Part shown: positions 35,396 through 43,924 of the stretch, in pieces | How the letters are laid out: the number at the start of each line of letters is the position of its first letter | How positions within the stretch are numbered: the first letter of the stretch is position 1 | Assembly (NCBI RefSeq): GCF_008271365.1 | Contig: NZ_CP043430.1 | Coordinates: 2,356,001 to 2,420,000, forward strand | Reading direction: 5' to 3' | DNA: 64,000 nucleotides | Origin: Microbacterium sp. 1S1 | GTDB taxonomy: Bacteria; Actinomycetota; Actinomycetes; Actinomycetales; Microbacteriaceae | Notes under the pieces: model-generated | Database searches by the model: none | Told to the model about the DNA's origin: nothing | Seen by the model: the letters and a program-made list of their open reading frames with translations, nothing else | Made by a program: the position numbers and the translations under genes

Positions 35396-36976
35396 GTGAC
35401 CGTACGCCCGGAAGCCCACGAGATCTGGATGGGTCCGCTGCCGCCGCTCGCCGAGGGCGGGCTCGCGCGGCCACGGATCGGCATCGGCGGCATCTCCATC
35501 GAGTCGAGCACCTTCTCCCCGCACATCTCGGGGGACGACGCCTTCACGATCCACACAGGCGACGCGTTGCGGGCGTACTACCCATTCCTCGATGCCGGAC
35601 GTGAGCTCGCCGAGGCCGCGGAGTGGGTCCCGCTCACCCACGGCCGGTCGCTGCCCGGCGGCGCCGTGGACCCGGACACCTATCAGCGGATGAAGGATGC
35701 GCTCGTCGAGGGCATCCGCGCGCAGGGGCCGTTCGACGGCTTCTTCTTCGACATCCACGGCGCGATGAGCGTCGTCGGGATGGACGATGCCGAGGGCGAT
35801 CTGGCCCTCGCGGTGCGCGACGCTCTGGGGCCGGACACCCTCGTGTCCACGTCGATGGACCTGCACGGCAACGTCTCGGAGACGCTGCGCGATGCGGTGG
35901 ATCTGCTCACCTGCTACCGCATGGCGCCGCACGAGGACTGGCTGAACACGAAGGAGCGGGCGGTGTGGAACCTGCTCGACCGTCTCCGTGGACCGCACGG
36001 CGGCGACGTGCAGGCGCGGCGGCCCTTCACCGCCTGGGTGCCCGTTCCGGTGCTCCTGCCGGGGGAGAAGACCAGTACGCGGCTGGAGCCCGCGCAGAGC
36101 ATCTATGCCGAGCTCCCCGAGATCGAAGCCCTGCCCGGTGTCATCGACGCGTCGGTGTGGATCGGCTACGCGTGGGCGGACGAACCGCGCTGCCAGGCCT
36201 ACGTCGTGGTCACCGGCGACGACCGGGAGGTCATCGCCCGGGAGGCGGAGCGCGTCGCCCGGATGTTCTGGGAGGCGCGGGAGGACTTCGTCTTCGTCGC
36301 GAAGACCGGAAGCCTCGACGACGCTCTGGAGGAGGCGCTGGCCCCCGGTGCCCCGCGTCCATACGTGATCTCGGACTCCGGGGACAACCCGACGGCCGGG
36401 GGAGCGGGGGATGTGACCTGGACCCTTGCCCACCTGCTCCTGCGACCCGAGCTCACCGACGGAACGCACACGACGCTGGTCGCCTCGATCTTCGATCCGC
36501 GAGCGGTCGCCGAAGCCTTGGCGGCGGGCGTCGGTGCGACGGTCACGCTGTCCGCCGGAGCAGCGGTCGATGCCGGACCTCACGGACCGGTCGAGATCAG
36601 CGGCACGGTGTTCTCGATCACCGATGGCGACCCGGACGCCGGCACCCAGGTGGTGATCGCGGTCGGCGGGCTGCACGCCATCGTGACCGCGCGCCGCAAG
36701 CCCTTCCACCACCTCTCCGACTTCCGGATGCTGGGCCTCGAGCCGACCACCGCCGACATCGTCGTGGTGAAGATCGGCTATCTGGAGCCGGAGCTGTATG
36801 AGCTGGCGGCGGGGTGGACGCTGGCACTCACGCCGGGTGGGGTGGATCAGGACCTGCTCCGGCTCGGGCACCACCGCCTGCGCCCCGGGGTGTTCCCGTT
36901 CGACACGACCGGCGACCCCGACCTGACCGCGGTGGTCGTGCGCCGCGGCGCCGACGAGGAGGACACGGCATCATGA
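35396..36976 (+). CDS. M81-family metallopeptidase (MlrC-like)
   Basis: A 526 aa protein related to microcystinase C: RIGIGGISIESSTFSPH near the start, FFFDIHGAMSVVGMDDAEGDLAL and STSMDLHGNVS with the likely metal-binding residues, and the C-terminal MlrC_C domain with SDSGDNPTAGGAGD. Family members cut linear peptides or act as amidohydrolases; the natural substrate here is unknown. The GTG start has GAGGAG upstream. It lies in a glycan operon between a sugar kinase and a fucosidase, which is unexpected for a peptidase. Its stop overlaps the next start (ATGA). Confidence 0.88.
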   Translation: MTVRPEAHEIWMGPLPPLAEGGLARPRIGIGGISIESSTFSPHISGDDAFTIHTGDALRAYYPFLDAGRELAEAAEWVPLTHGRSLPGGAVDPDTYQRMKDALVEGIRAQGPFDGFFFDIHGAMSVVGMDDAEGDLALAVRDALGPDTLVSTSMDLHGNVSETLRDAVDLLTCYRMAPHEDWLNTKERAVWNLLDRLRGPHGGDVQARRPFTAWVPVPVLLPGEKTSTRLEPAQSIYAELPEIEALPGVIDASVWIGYAWADEPRCQAYVVVTGDDREVIAREAERVARMFWEAREDFVFVAKTGSLDDALEEALAPGAPRPYVISDSGDNPTAGGAGDVTWTLAHLLLRPELTDGTHTTLVASIFDPRAVAEALAAGVGATVTLSAGAAVDAGPHGPVEISGTVFSITDGDPDAGTQVVIAVGGLHAIVTARRKPFHHLSDFRMLGLEPTTADIVVVKIGYLEPELYELAAGWTLALTPGGVDQDLLRLGHHRLRPGVFPFDTTGDPDLTAVVVRRGADEEDTAS

Positions 36977-38322
36977 TGAACTTCGAGAAGCGCACCGGCC
37001 CCGACTTCGGTGCGGCGGCCCCGGTCTACCCGGCGAACGGCGTGCCGGACTGGTACCGCGACGCCAAGCTCGGGTTCTTCGTGCACTGGGGCCTGTACTC
37101 CGTGCCGGCGTGGGCCGTGCAGCACGGCGAGGGCGTGAACATCCCCACCGAGGACGCCTACGCATGGCACCAGTACGCGGAGTGGTACGGCAACACGGTC
37201 CGCATCCCGGGAAGTCCGACGTGGGAGCGCCACCAGCGCACCTACGGTCCCGGGACCTCGTACGAGGACCTCGCCGACCGATGGGACGCCGCCGCTTTCG
37301 ATGCCGACGCCTTCGTCGGCGAGCTCGTCGCGGCCGGAGCGCGCTACGTCGTGCCCACGACCAAGCACCACGAGGGGTTCTGCCTGTGGGACACCGCGAC
37401 CACGCGATTCAATGCCGTCGCCCGCGGCCCCCGGCGCGACCTCATCTCCGAGTTCCACGACGCCACGCGCCGCGCCGGAGCCAGGTTCGGCGTGTATTAC
37501 TCCGGAGCGCTCGACTGGCATGTGAGCGACTTCCCGCCGATCGAGTCCGACACCGACCTCTTCCGCTTCCGTCGCAACGACGCCCACTTCTCCCGGTACG
37601 CCGCCGCGCAGTTGGAGGAACTCGTGGAGCGGTTCGCTCCGGACGTCCTCTGGAACGACATCGAGTGGCCGGACGGCGGCAAGGGCACGGAGGAGTACGC
37701 CGTGGCCGCCCTGCTGCAGCGCTATTTCGACGCCGTCCCGGACGGGGTCGTGAACGACCGCTGGGGCGTGCCGTACCACGGCTTCCTCACCCGCGAATAC
37801 ACGGACATCCCGGACATCATCCCGGAGCCGTGGGAGTCGACCCGCGGACTCGGCTACTCGTTCGGGTTCAACCAGGCGGAGGACGAGCGGCACTCGCTCT
37901 CCGGGACGGCTCTGATCCGGCTCCTCGTCGACGTCGTCGCGAAGAACGGCAACCTGCTCATCAATGTCGGCCCTGCGGCGGACGGCTCGATCCCGGCGCT
38001 GCAGCGGACCGCGATGCAGCAGCTCGGCGGCTGGCTGGCCGTGAACGGCTCGGCGATCTACGGCACGCGGCCCTGGACGCGGATGGGGGAGCGGACGGGA
38101 ACCCCTCGCCGCTACACGACCTCGGCGGACGCGGTCCACGTGCACGCGCTCGACCCGGCGACCGGCGCGCTCGAGCTGCCGCCCGAACTCGAGGCCGCTG
38201 CGCTGTCGTGGGCCGACGGCACCCCGGCCCGGGCATCCGCGGACGGCGGCCCGACCCGCGTCGTGATCCCCGCCGGTCTCCGCGACGCTCCGGTCGCCGT
38301 GCTCACCGCGCACGGCGCCTGA
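36973..38322 (+). CDS. GH29 alpha-L-fucosidase (second copy)
   Basis: A 449 aa GH29 enzyme with LGFFVHWGLYSVPAW, TTKHHEGFCLWDT (129-141), and DVLWNDIEWPDGG with nucleophile D229. This last motif is close to the LWNDMGWP of the Thermotoga enzyme. NGNLLINVGPAADGSIP and a C-terminal domain follow. No signal peptide. It is only distantly similar to the first copy, so the two probably cleave different linkages. It ends the operon at a strong bidirectional hairpin. Confidence 0.93.
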   Translation: MMNFEKRTGPDFGAAAPVYPANGVPDWYRDAKLGFFVHWGLYSVPAWAVQHGEGVNIPTEDAYAWHQYAEWYGNTVRIPGSPTWERHQRTYGPGTSYEDLADRWDAAAFDADAFVGELVAAGARYVVPTTKHHEGFCLWDTATTRFNAVARGPRRDLISEFHDATRRAGARFGVYYSGALDWHVSDFPPIESDTDLFRFRRNDAHFSRYAAAQLEELVERFAPDVLWNDIEWPDGGKGTEEYAVAALLQRYFDAVPDGVVNDRWGVPYHGFLTREYTDIPDIIPEPWESTRGLGYSFGFNQAEDERHSLSGTALIRLLVDVVAKNGNLLINVGPAADGSIPALQRTAMQQLGGWLAVNGSAIYGTRPWTRMGERTGTPRRYTTSADAVHVHALDPATGALELPPELEAAALSWADGTPARASADGGPTRVVIPAGLRDAPVAVLTAHGA

Positions 38323-38338
38323 CGCACAGGGACGCCAG

Positions 38339-38372
38339 ATAGGGCCCCGCCGGTGTTCCGGCGGGGCCCTAT
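38339..38372. terminator. Bidirectional terminator
   Basis: ATAGGGCCCCGCCGG and CCGGCGGGGCCCTAT form a perfect 15-base stem with a TGTT loop between two convergent genes. Its right edge overlaps the last four bases of the oxidase gene. Symmetric, with no long T-run. Confidence 0.8.
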
Positions 38373-41218
38373 CCGTGCCGGGGCTCAGGGCGCGTGCGCT
38401 CCTCGAGCACCTCGATCACGTGGCGGTACGGGCGGCCGGTGGCCCGGGTCATGCCGATCTCGCACGTGCGGTTCGCTGAGACGAAGGCGTCGAAGCCGCC
38501 GCGGGCCGTATCGGCGGCCGCGACCTCGGCCGATTCCTGCTCGGTCGCGCTCGCGGTGAGCTCGGGGTGCAGCATGCCCCGGTCGCCGGCGAACGCGCAG
38601 CATCCCCAGCCGTCGGGTACATAAACCTCGTCCGCGACGGCGGCAGCGATTGTCGTCAACGCTCCCGTAGCGCCGAGCGCGGTGGTCGAGCAGGTCGGGT
38701 GCACCGCGATCGAGGGGAGCTTGGCGTCGACGGAGAGGCGCGGCAGCACCTCCCGCGCGACGAACGTCGTCGCGTCCTCGATGCGGAGCCCGGTGTACTC
38801 GGGATGGGCGGCGACAGCCTGGGCGAGCATCACGTCGAGACCCTCGGTGCAGGAGGCAGCGTCGCAGACGACAGGAAGCTCGCCGTGCCGACTGGCGTCC
38901 CAGAGGGAGGCCAGCACCCGGTCGGACATGAGGCGGTAGCCGTCGAGGTGACCCTTCGACTTCCACGGCGTCCCGCAGCAGAGCCCGCCGTTCTCCTCCG
39001 GGACCACGACGGGGATCCCGGCACGGTCGAGCAGTGCGCGGAGGGCATCACGGGAGCCGGGGCCCTCGTCCTCCGGGCCGAACATCGTGCCGATGCAGGC
39101 TCCGAAGAACACGGCCTGGGCATCCGGCGGGGAGACGGGTCGGGGTGGGGCGGAGCCGCCGCGGGGCAGGCCGCCGTCGTAGAGCGGCACGGTGTCGGCG
39201 CCGAGCACCGCCCGTCCGATCCGCGTCGCACCGCGCACGAGCGGAACGGGGAGTGCGTCGGCGACCGTGAGCGCCACGCCGCCGGCGCGAGTGACGGTGC
39301 TCCAGTGCTTCGCCGCCGTTCCCCAGGCGGCGCCCTCCACGGCGTTCTCCTGCTCGGCGCGGAGGCGGCGGACGAGGTCGCCCGTGTTGATGTCCACCGG
39401 ACACGCCACGCCGCACATGCCGTCGACGGCGCAGGTCTGCACGCCGTCGTAGTCGTAGTCCGCGCGGAGGTCGCGCAGCAGCGCCGTATCGCCCTGTTCC
39501 TCGGCCCAGGCCATGTCCCGTCGCAGCACGATGCGCTGCCGCGGGGTCAGGGTGATGCTCTTGCTCGGGCACGTGGGCTCGCAGTAGCCGCACTCGACGC
39601 AGCGGTCCACCTCCCGCTCGACGCTGGGCACGCGCTTGAGGTCCTGGAGGTAAGAGTCGGGGTCGTCGGACAGCACGACGCCGGGGTTCAGAATCCCGTC
39701 CGGGTCGAACAGCCGCTTGATCTCCCACATCATGTCGGTGAGCTCGTCGCCGTACTGCCGCCGCACGAAGGGCGCCATGATCCGGCCGGTGCCATGCTCC
39801 GCTTTCAGCGATCCCTCCTGCGCGAGGACGAGTTCGACGAGATCGTCGGTGAAGCGGCGGTACCGCGCCACGCTGTCGGGATCGTCGAAGCGCTCGTTGA
39901 GCAGGAAGTGGACGTTGCCGTCCTTCGCGTGCCCGAAGATGACCGAGCCCTCGTAGCCGTGCTCTGCGAACAGTTCGATCAGTCGTTCGCAGGTGGCGAG
40001 CAGCCGCGGAACCGGTACGACGATGTCTTCGAGGAGGGCGGTCGTACCGGACGGGCGGGCGCCGGCGACCGCGGTGTAGAGGCCCTTGCGGACGTGCCAC
40101 AGCGCGGCGCGCTCTCCTGCATCCGTCGTCAGTCGTGGCGCGACGGCGAGCGGGAGGGTGTCGAAGTGCGCCTGCGCTGCCGCACTCTCGCGGGCGAGGG
40201 CCTGGTCGTCGGCGGCGTGTACCTCGACGAGCAGCGCAGCATGGCCCTGGACGTCGATCTCGGAGATCGCGGCCGGCACGTCGCTCAGGCCCTGGGCGAC
40301 GCGCAGCGAGGCGGCGTCCAGGAGCTCGATCGTCGCGAGTCCGAGCTCCGTGAGAGCGGGAAGCGCGGTCATCGCCGCCGACAGCGTCTCGAAGACGAGC
40401 AGGCCCGTGGCGATCGCCGGGCGCACCTCGATGGTGCGGAAACGCGCCTCGGCGACGAACCCGAGCGTCCCTTCCGATCCGATGAGGAGGTGTTCGAGGA
40501 TGCGCACCGGGTCGTCGAAGTCGAGCAGGGCGTTGAGGCCGTAGCCCATCGTGTTCTTCATCGAGAACTGCCGACGCAGGAACGCGACATTCTCGGGGGA
40601 GGCGAGCAGGCGCTCCCGCAGGGAGGAGAGCCCAGCGAACAGCGCGGGTTCCGAGGCGCGGAGGACGTCAGCGGCATCCGGGCGTCCGGTGTCGAGGATC
40701 GTGCCGCTGGGCAGGACCACCACCATCGACGTGATCGTCTGATACGAGTTCTCCGTGATGCCGCAGGCCATACCACTGGAGTTGTTCGCGACGACGCCAC
40801 CGATCGTGCACGCGATCTCGCTCGCCGGGTCCGGTCCGAGCTTGCGGCGGTAGCGGGCGAGCCGCGTGTTCACCTGGCGGACGGTCGCTCCGGGGCCCAC
40901 GCGAATCGCGGCGCCGTCGTCCTCGACGTGGATGTCGCGGAAGCGGCTTCGCGTGTCGACGAGGATGTCGCCGCTGATGCCCTGACCGGAGAGGCTGGTG
41001 CCGCCGGAGCGGAACGTGAGCGTGCGCCCGGCCGCCCGGACCGCCGCGAATGCGCGGGCGACGCCCTCGGCGTCGGCGGGCGAGAGGACCGCGTCCGGGA
41101 CGAGCAGGTAGTGCGAGGCGTCGTGGGCGCGGGCGAAGCGGTCGATGGATCGGGCGTGGACCTGCGTCTCAGCTCCCAGCAGCGCCGGGTCGAGAGGGTG
41201 GTCGAGGGTGGTGGGCAC
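38369..41218 (-). CDS. FAD-linked 2-hydroxyacid dehydrogenase fused to Fe-S subunit (D-lactate/glycolate dehydrogenase type)
   Basis: A 949 aa fusion. Residues ~30-260 are a PCMH FAD-binding domain (FRSGGTSLSGQGISGD, GGVVANNSSGMACG), ~270-535 the FAD-oxidase C-terminal cap (FGHAKDGNVHF, LKAEHGTGRIMAPFV). Next are two 4Fe-4S motifs CVECGYCEPTCPS and CAVDGMCGVACPV, then GlpC-type CCG domains (NGGLCCGTPW, GWGCCAFAGD). This is the layout of YdiJ-like and Dld-II enzymes, oxidising D-lactate or a related 2-hydroxyacid at the membrane. GTG start with AGAGGAG upstream. Divergent from a GntR regulator. Confidence 0.9.
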   Translation of the reverse strand: MPTTLDHPLDPALLGAETQVHARSIDRFARAHDASHYLLVPDAVLSPADAEGVARAFAAVRAAGRTLTFRSGGTSLSGQGISGDILVDTRSRFRDIHVEDDGAAIRVGPGATVRQVNTRLARYRRKLGPDPASEIACTIGGVVANNSSGMACGITENSYQTITSMVVVLPSGTILDTGRPDAADVLRASEPALFAGLSSLRERLLASPENVAFLRRQFSMKNTMGYGLNALLDFDDPVRILEHLLIGSEGTLGFVAEARFRTIEVRPAIATGLLVFETLSAAMTALPALTELGLATIELLDAASLRVAQGLSDVPAAISEIDVQGHAALLVEVHAADDQALARESAAAQAHFDTLPLAVAPRLTTDAGERAALWHVRKGLYTAVAGARPSGTTALLEDIVVPVPRLLATCERLIELFAEHGYEGSVIFGHAKDGNVHFLLNERFDDPDSVARYRRFTDDLVELVLAQEGSLKAEHGTGRIMAPFVRRQYGDELTDMMWEIKRLFDPDGILNPGVVLSDDPDSYLQDLKRVPSVEREVDRCVECGYCEPTCPSKSITLTPRQRIVLRRDMAWAEEQGDTALLRDLRADYDYDGVQTCAVDGMCGVACPVDINTGDLVRRLRAEQENAVEGAAWGTAAKHWSTVTRAGGVALTVADALPVPLVRGATRIGRAVLGADTVPLYDGGLPRGGSAPPRPVSPPDAQAVFFGACIGTMFGPEDEGPGSRDALRALLDRAGIPVVVPEENGGLCCGTPWKSKGHLDGYRLMSDRVLASLWDASRHGELPVVCDAASCTEGLDVMLAQAVAAHPEYTGLRIEDATTFVAREVLPRLSVDAKLPSIAVHPTCSTTALGATGALTTIAAAVADEVYVPDGWGCCAFAGDRGMLHPELTASATEQESAEVAAADTARGGFDAFVSANRTCEIGMTRATGRPYRHVIEVLEERTRPEPRHG

Positions 41219-41244
41219 GGTGCTCCTCTGCTCCGATTCGAAGA

Positions 41245-41255
41245 TTGTCTGACAA
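41245..41255. promoter_or_regulatory. Probable GntR (FadR-type) operator
   Basis: TTGTCTGACAA is a perfect palindrome (TTGTC-T-GACAA) fitting the TNGTNNNACNA pattern known for FadR/LldR-type GntR proteins. It sits between the divergent hydroxyacid dehydrogenase and gntR genes. Confidence 0.65.
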
Positions 41256-41293
41256 GTGTACTGACGCGTGAACCACTCGCTAGGCTGTTGCGC

Positions 41294-41956
41294 ATGATCT
41301 CGACCACGGAGCGCCCGCTGGGGGTGGTCGGCGTGGTCGATGCGGTCACCGGACAGCTGCGCACCCGCATCCTCTCCGGAGAGATCCGCTCAGGGGAGCC
41401 GCTCACCGAGGCGGCCGTCTCCCAGGCGTACGGCGTCGCGCGCCCCAGCGCCAAAGCAGCCATCGAGCAGCTCGTGGCGAGCGGCCTCCTCGTGCGGACG
41501 GCGCATCGCACGGCGCGGGTGGTCGGTATCGAGCCGGAGACCGTCCGCGACGTCTACCGCACGCGGATCAGACTGGAGAGCGCGGCACTGCGCGAACTCG
41601 CGGAGAGCGCCGTCGTTCCACCCGCCGCTGTGGAGGCGAACGCAGAGCTGAAGGCCATGGCCGTGGGTCCCGACCCCGCGACGGTGGATCCCGACCTCCG
41701 CTTCCACACGGCGCTCATCGACGCGCTGGGCAGCGAGCGGACCAGCCGCATGTACCGGAGCGTCCTGGACGAGGTGCGGCTGTGCATGGCACAGGTGCAG
41801 GGACGGCGCCTCCTCGATGCGGAGCTGATCGCGGCGCAGCATGCGGAGATGCTCGAGGCGGTCGCCACGGGGGACGCGGAGCGTGCGGCCGCGGTGCTCC
41901 GCGCACACCTCGCATCGGCCGAGGACCGTCTCGTCGAGGCCCTGAGCGCCTCCTGA
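41294..41956 (+). CDS. GntR-family regulator (FCD type)
   Basis: A 220 aa regulator: winged helix at residues 15-75 (SGEPLTEAAVSQAYGVARPSAKAAIEQLVASGLLVRT) and an all-helical FCD ligand domain with RIRLESAALRELAE, a D-x3-H-like FHTALIDALG and AQHAEMLEAVATGD. Such proteins often sense organic acids, fitting control of the divergent 2-hydroxyacid dehydrogenase. TAGGCT lies seven bases before the ATG, a leaderless pattern. Confidence 0.9.
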   Translation: MISTTERPLGVVGVVDAVTGQLRTRILSGEIRSGEPLTEAAVSQAYGVARPSAKAAIEQLVASGLLVRTAHRTARVVGIEPETVRDVYRTRIRLESAALRELAESAVVPPAAVEANAELKAMAVGPDPATVDPDLRFHTALIDALGSERTSRMYRSVLDEVRLCMAQVQGRRLLDAELIAAQHAEMLEAVATGDAERAAAVLRAHLASAEDRLVEALSAS

Positions 41957-41959
41957 CGG

Positions 41960-42910
41960 TCAGTTCGCGTCGGCGGGGGCATCCTCGATCTGGATCGGAG
42001 CATCCGTCGGGTTGGCCCAGACGGGCGCGGGGAGAGGCGTGTCGACCTGGCCGGCCTGGATCGCGCGGAGGGCCTCGGTGATCTCGTCGGCATTCTGGGG
42101 CACCGCCAGGCCGCACGTGCGCAGCTCGGACGCGAACTGCAGGGTGAGCCGGATCTTCCCCGCCTCGATGGCCTCGGAGGTGGTGCCGGTGCGGATCTCG
42201 CTGCCGGTTTGGATCGCGGGCACCTCGTCGCAGACGTGATAGACCTTGCCGCCGTCGACCCACACGACCTCGTCCGCCCCGAGGAGCTGGATCACAGCCG
42301 ACTGGTCCGCGGTGTACTGCTCGACGGACGGCGGGGCGAAGCTCGTCCCGACGAACGCGGCGAGGACCGCCAGGACGATCCCGACGATGCCCGCGGTCGC
42401 CTTCTGTCCTTTGTCCATGTCCTTGTTCAGGAAGATGAGGACCACGAGGGGGAGGAAGGCGACGACCGCGATGATCGCGCCGAGCTGGTTCTGGACGAAG
42501 AACCGTGTCCTGTCCGCGCGTCGGGCCGGGTCGAGCGTGTTGGCCTTCTTCCACAGGATCGAGCCGATGATCGACAGCGCGGCGATGATCACCAGGAGGA
42601 CGAGCAGGGTGACGAAAGCCCACTGCGGGAACTGGGCGGTCGCTCCCTGCTCCTCCAAGAGCCCGGTGTCCGGATCGCGGAGCAGCGTGCCGCCCTCGTC
42701 GACGAACTCGCGTTGGCGCAGGAGCCAGAAGATGCCGACGCCCTCGCCGGCGATCGCCAGTGCCCAGAGGACCGCGGCGATGACGCGGAAGCGTGCGGCG
42801 GAGGCCTTGGCCTCCGGGCTCGGAGCCCAGCCCGCGGCCGGCTCGCCGGTCGGGGCTCCCGTGTCGACGCGGCGCTGGGCGCCGGAGGACGTGTCCTTGT
42901 TCTCCGCCAT
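41960..42910 (-). CDS. Membrane protein of unknown function
   Basis: A 316 aa protein with a Ser/Gly-rich cytoplasmic N-terminus, one TM at about 42-60, a cluster of three to four more TMs between about 95 and 195, and a C-terminal globular domain. The C-terminal domain has two cysteines (HVCDEVP, RTCGLAV) and an acidic end. No family recognised. The ATG at 42910 has AAAGGA upstream. It ends three bases from the convergent gntR stop. Confidence 0.7.
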   Translation of the reverse strand: MAENKDTSSGAQRRVDTGAPTGEPAAGWAPSPEAKASAARFRVIAAVLWALAIAGEGVGIFWLLRQREFVDEGGTLLRDPDTGLLEEQGATAQFPQWAFVTLLVLLVIIAALSIIGSILWKKANTLDPARRADRTRFFVQNQLGAIIAVVAFLPLVVLIFLNKDMDKGQKATAGIVGIVLAVLAAFVGTSFAPPSVEQYTADQSAVIQLLGADEVVWVDGGKVYHVCDEVPAIQTGSEIRTGTTSEAIEAGKIRLTLQFASELRTCGLAVPQNADEITEALRAIQAGQVDTPLPAPVWANPTDAPIQIEDAPADAN

Positions 42911-42993
42911 GGTTGTCCTTTCCCCCGAAAGCCCCCGGCCACTCCGCCGAGGCATCCCCGAGCCTAGTGGCCGCCGTGTCCTACGCTGGAGAG

Positions 42994-43461
42994 ATGACAT
43001 CCGATTCCGACGACGCCCTGAGCTGGGAGGGCGACGAGAGCGCGGAGCAGCGCGCCCGTGCGGCCGCGCCGCGTTCGGCGCCGGCGCCGGCCCCCGAGCC
43101 CGTGAGTGAGGTCGTGACGACCGGTGCCGCAGGGACACCGGCGGAGGACGAGGGGGCTCCGACCGGCCCCAGCAACGCGATGCTGGTCCTCGTCGGCGTC
43201 GTCGGTGGCGTCTACCTGCTCTACACGGTCGGCTGGATCGCGGGCGGCCTCCGGCTGCAGCCGCTCGCCTCGTTCCTCGTCGCGGATTTCATGTTCCTGC
43301 CCTGGTTCGTGCTGGCCGTCGCGGCGCCCGCGCTGTGGTTCCTCGCGACCTGGGTGCTGACGCGGGGGAGGGCCTCCTGGATCCGTACGGCGGTCCTTTT
43401 GGCCGGGGTCGTGCTGCTCGTGCCTTGGCCCTTCGTGACCGTGGGGGTGATCGGCTCGTGA
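42994..43461 (+). CDS. Small membrane protein
   Basis: A 155 aa protein with a disordered Ala/Pro/Glu-rich N-terminus (1-60) and three TM segments. The disordered region can attract a DNA polymerase III gamma/tau label in databases, which nothing here supports. TACGCT ends six bases before the ATG (leaderless pattern). It overlaps the next gene by four bases (GTGA). Confidence 0.7.
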   Translation: MTSDSDDALSWEGDESAEQRARAAAPRSAPAPAPEPVSEVVTTGAAGTPAEDEGAPTGPSNAMLVLVGVVGGVYLLYTVGWIAGGLRLQPLASFLVADFMFLPWFVLAVAAPALWFLATWVLTRGRASWIRTAVLLAGVVLLVPWPFVTVGVIGS

Positions 43462-43793
43462 ATGCTCCGCAGACACCCTCCGCTGTGGCGACCGGCTCGC
43501 CGCGCTGGCTCGTGTGGACCGTGATCGCCCTCGCCGGGCTCTTCTACGCCTACGCGGTGTGGAACGCGGTCGCGCACCTCATCACCATGGCTCAGACCGG
43601 TCTCACCGGAACGGGGTGGGCGACCCTTCTGTTCGGCGTGGTCTTCCCGGTGATCGTCTTCGGTTTCGCCTTCGCGATCGGTCGGCGGCGCCGTGTGGGC
43701 GAGCTCGCCCTGACGTTCCTCGCCGGGCTGGGCGTCGTCGCGGTGTTCTGGATGAGCCTGCTCGCACTGAGTCTGACGCTGCCGAGCGCCTGA
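43458..43793 (+). CDS. Small membrane protein
   Basis: A 111 aa protein with three TM segments (about 18-38, 55-74, 84-107) and a short IGRRRR basic loop. The GTG start overlaps the stop of the preceding membrane protein, so the two are probably made together and may interact. Function unknown. Confidence 0.7.
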   Translation: MNAPQTPSAVATGSPRWLVWTVIALAGLFYAYAVWNAVAHLITMAQTGLTGTGWATLLFGVVFPVIVFGFAFAIGRRRRVGELALTFLAGLGVVAVFWMSLLALSLTLPSA

Positions 43794-43843
43794 GTCGGAT
43801 CCGTCGCGCCGTCATACGGCGCAGAGCGGTCTCGGCGCTCCGG

Positions 43844-43849
43844 TAGAGT
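43844..43849 (+). promoter_or_regulatory. Candidate -10 box of serA
   Basis: TAGAGT, giving a leader of about 70 bases before the serA GTG. No convincing -35 or leader structure was found. Confidence 0.35.
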
Positions 43850-43924
43850 TGTCGCGATCGCGCCCCCGACGGTGTGCGGCGCATCGGCCCCTCCCGCCTG
43901 TCGCGCTGCCCCGAAGGATCCACT

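Noticed and set aside
42994..43461. DNA polymerase III gamma/tau subunit
   Set aside because: Only the Ala/Pro-rich disordered N-terminus is similar; the rest is three TM segments.
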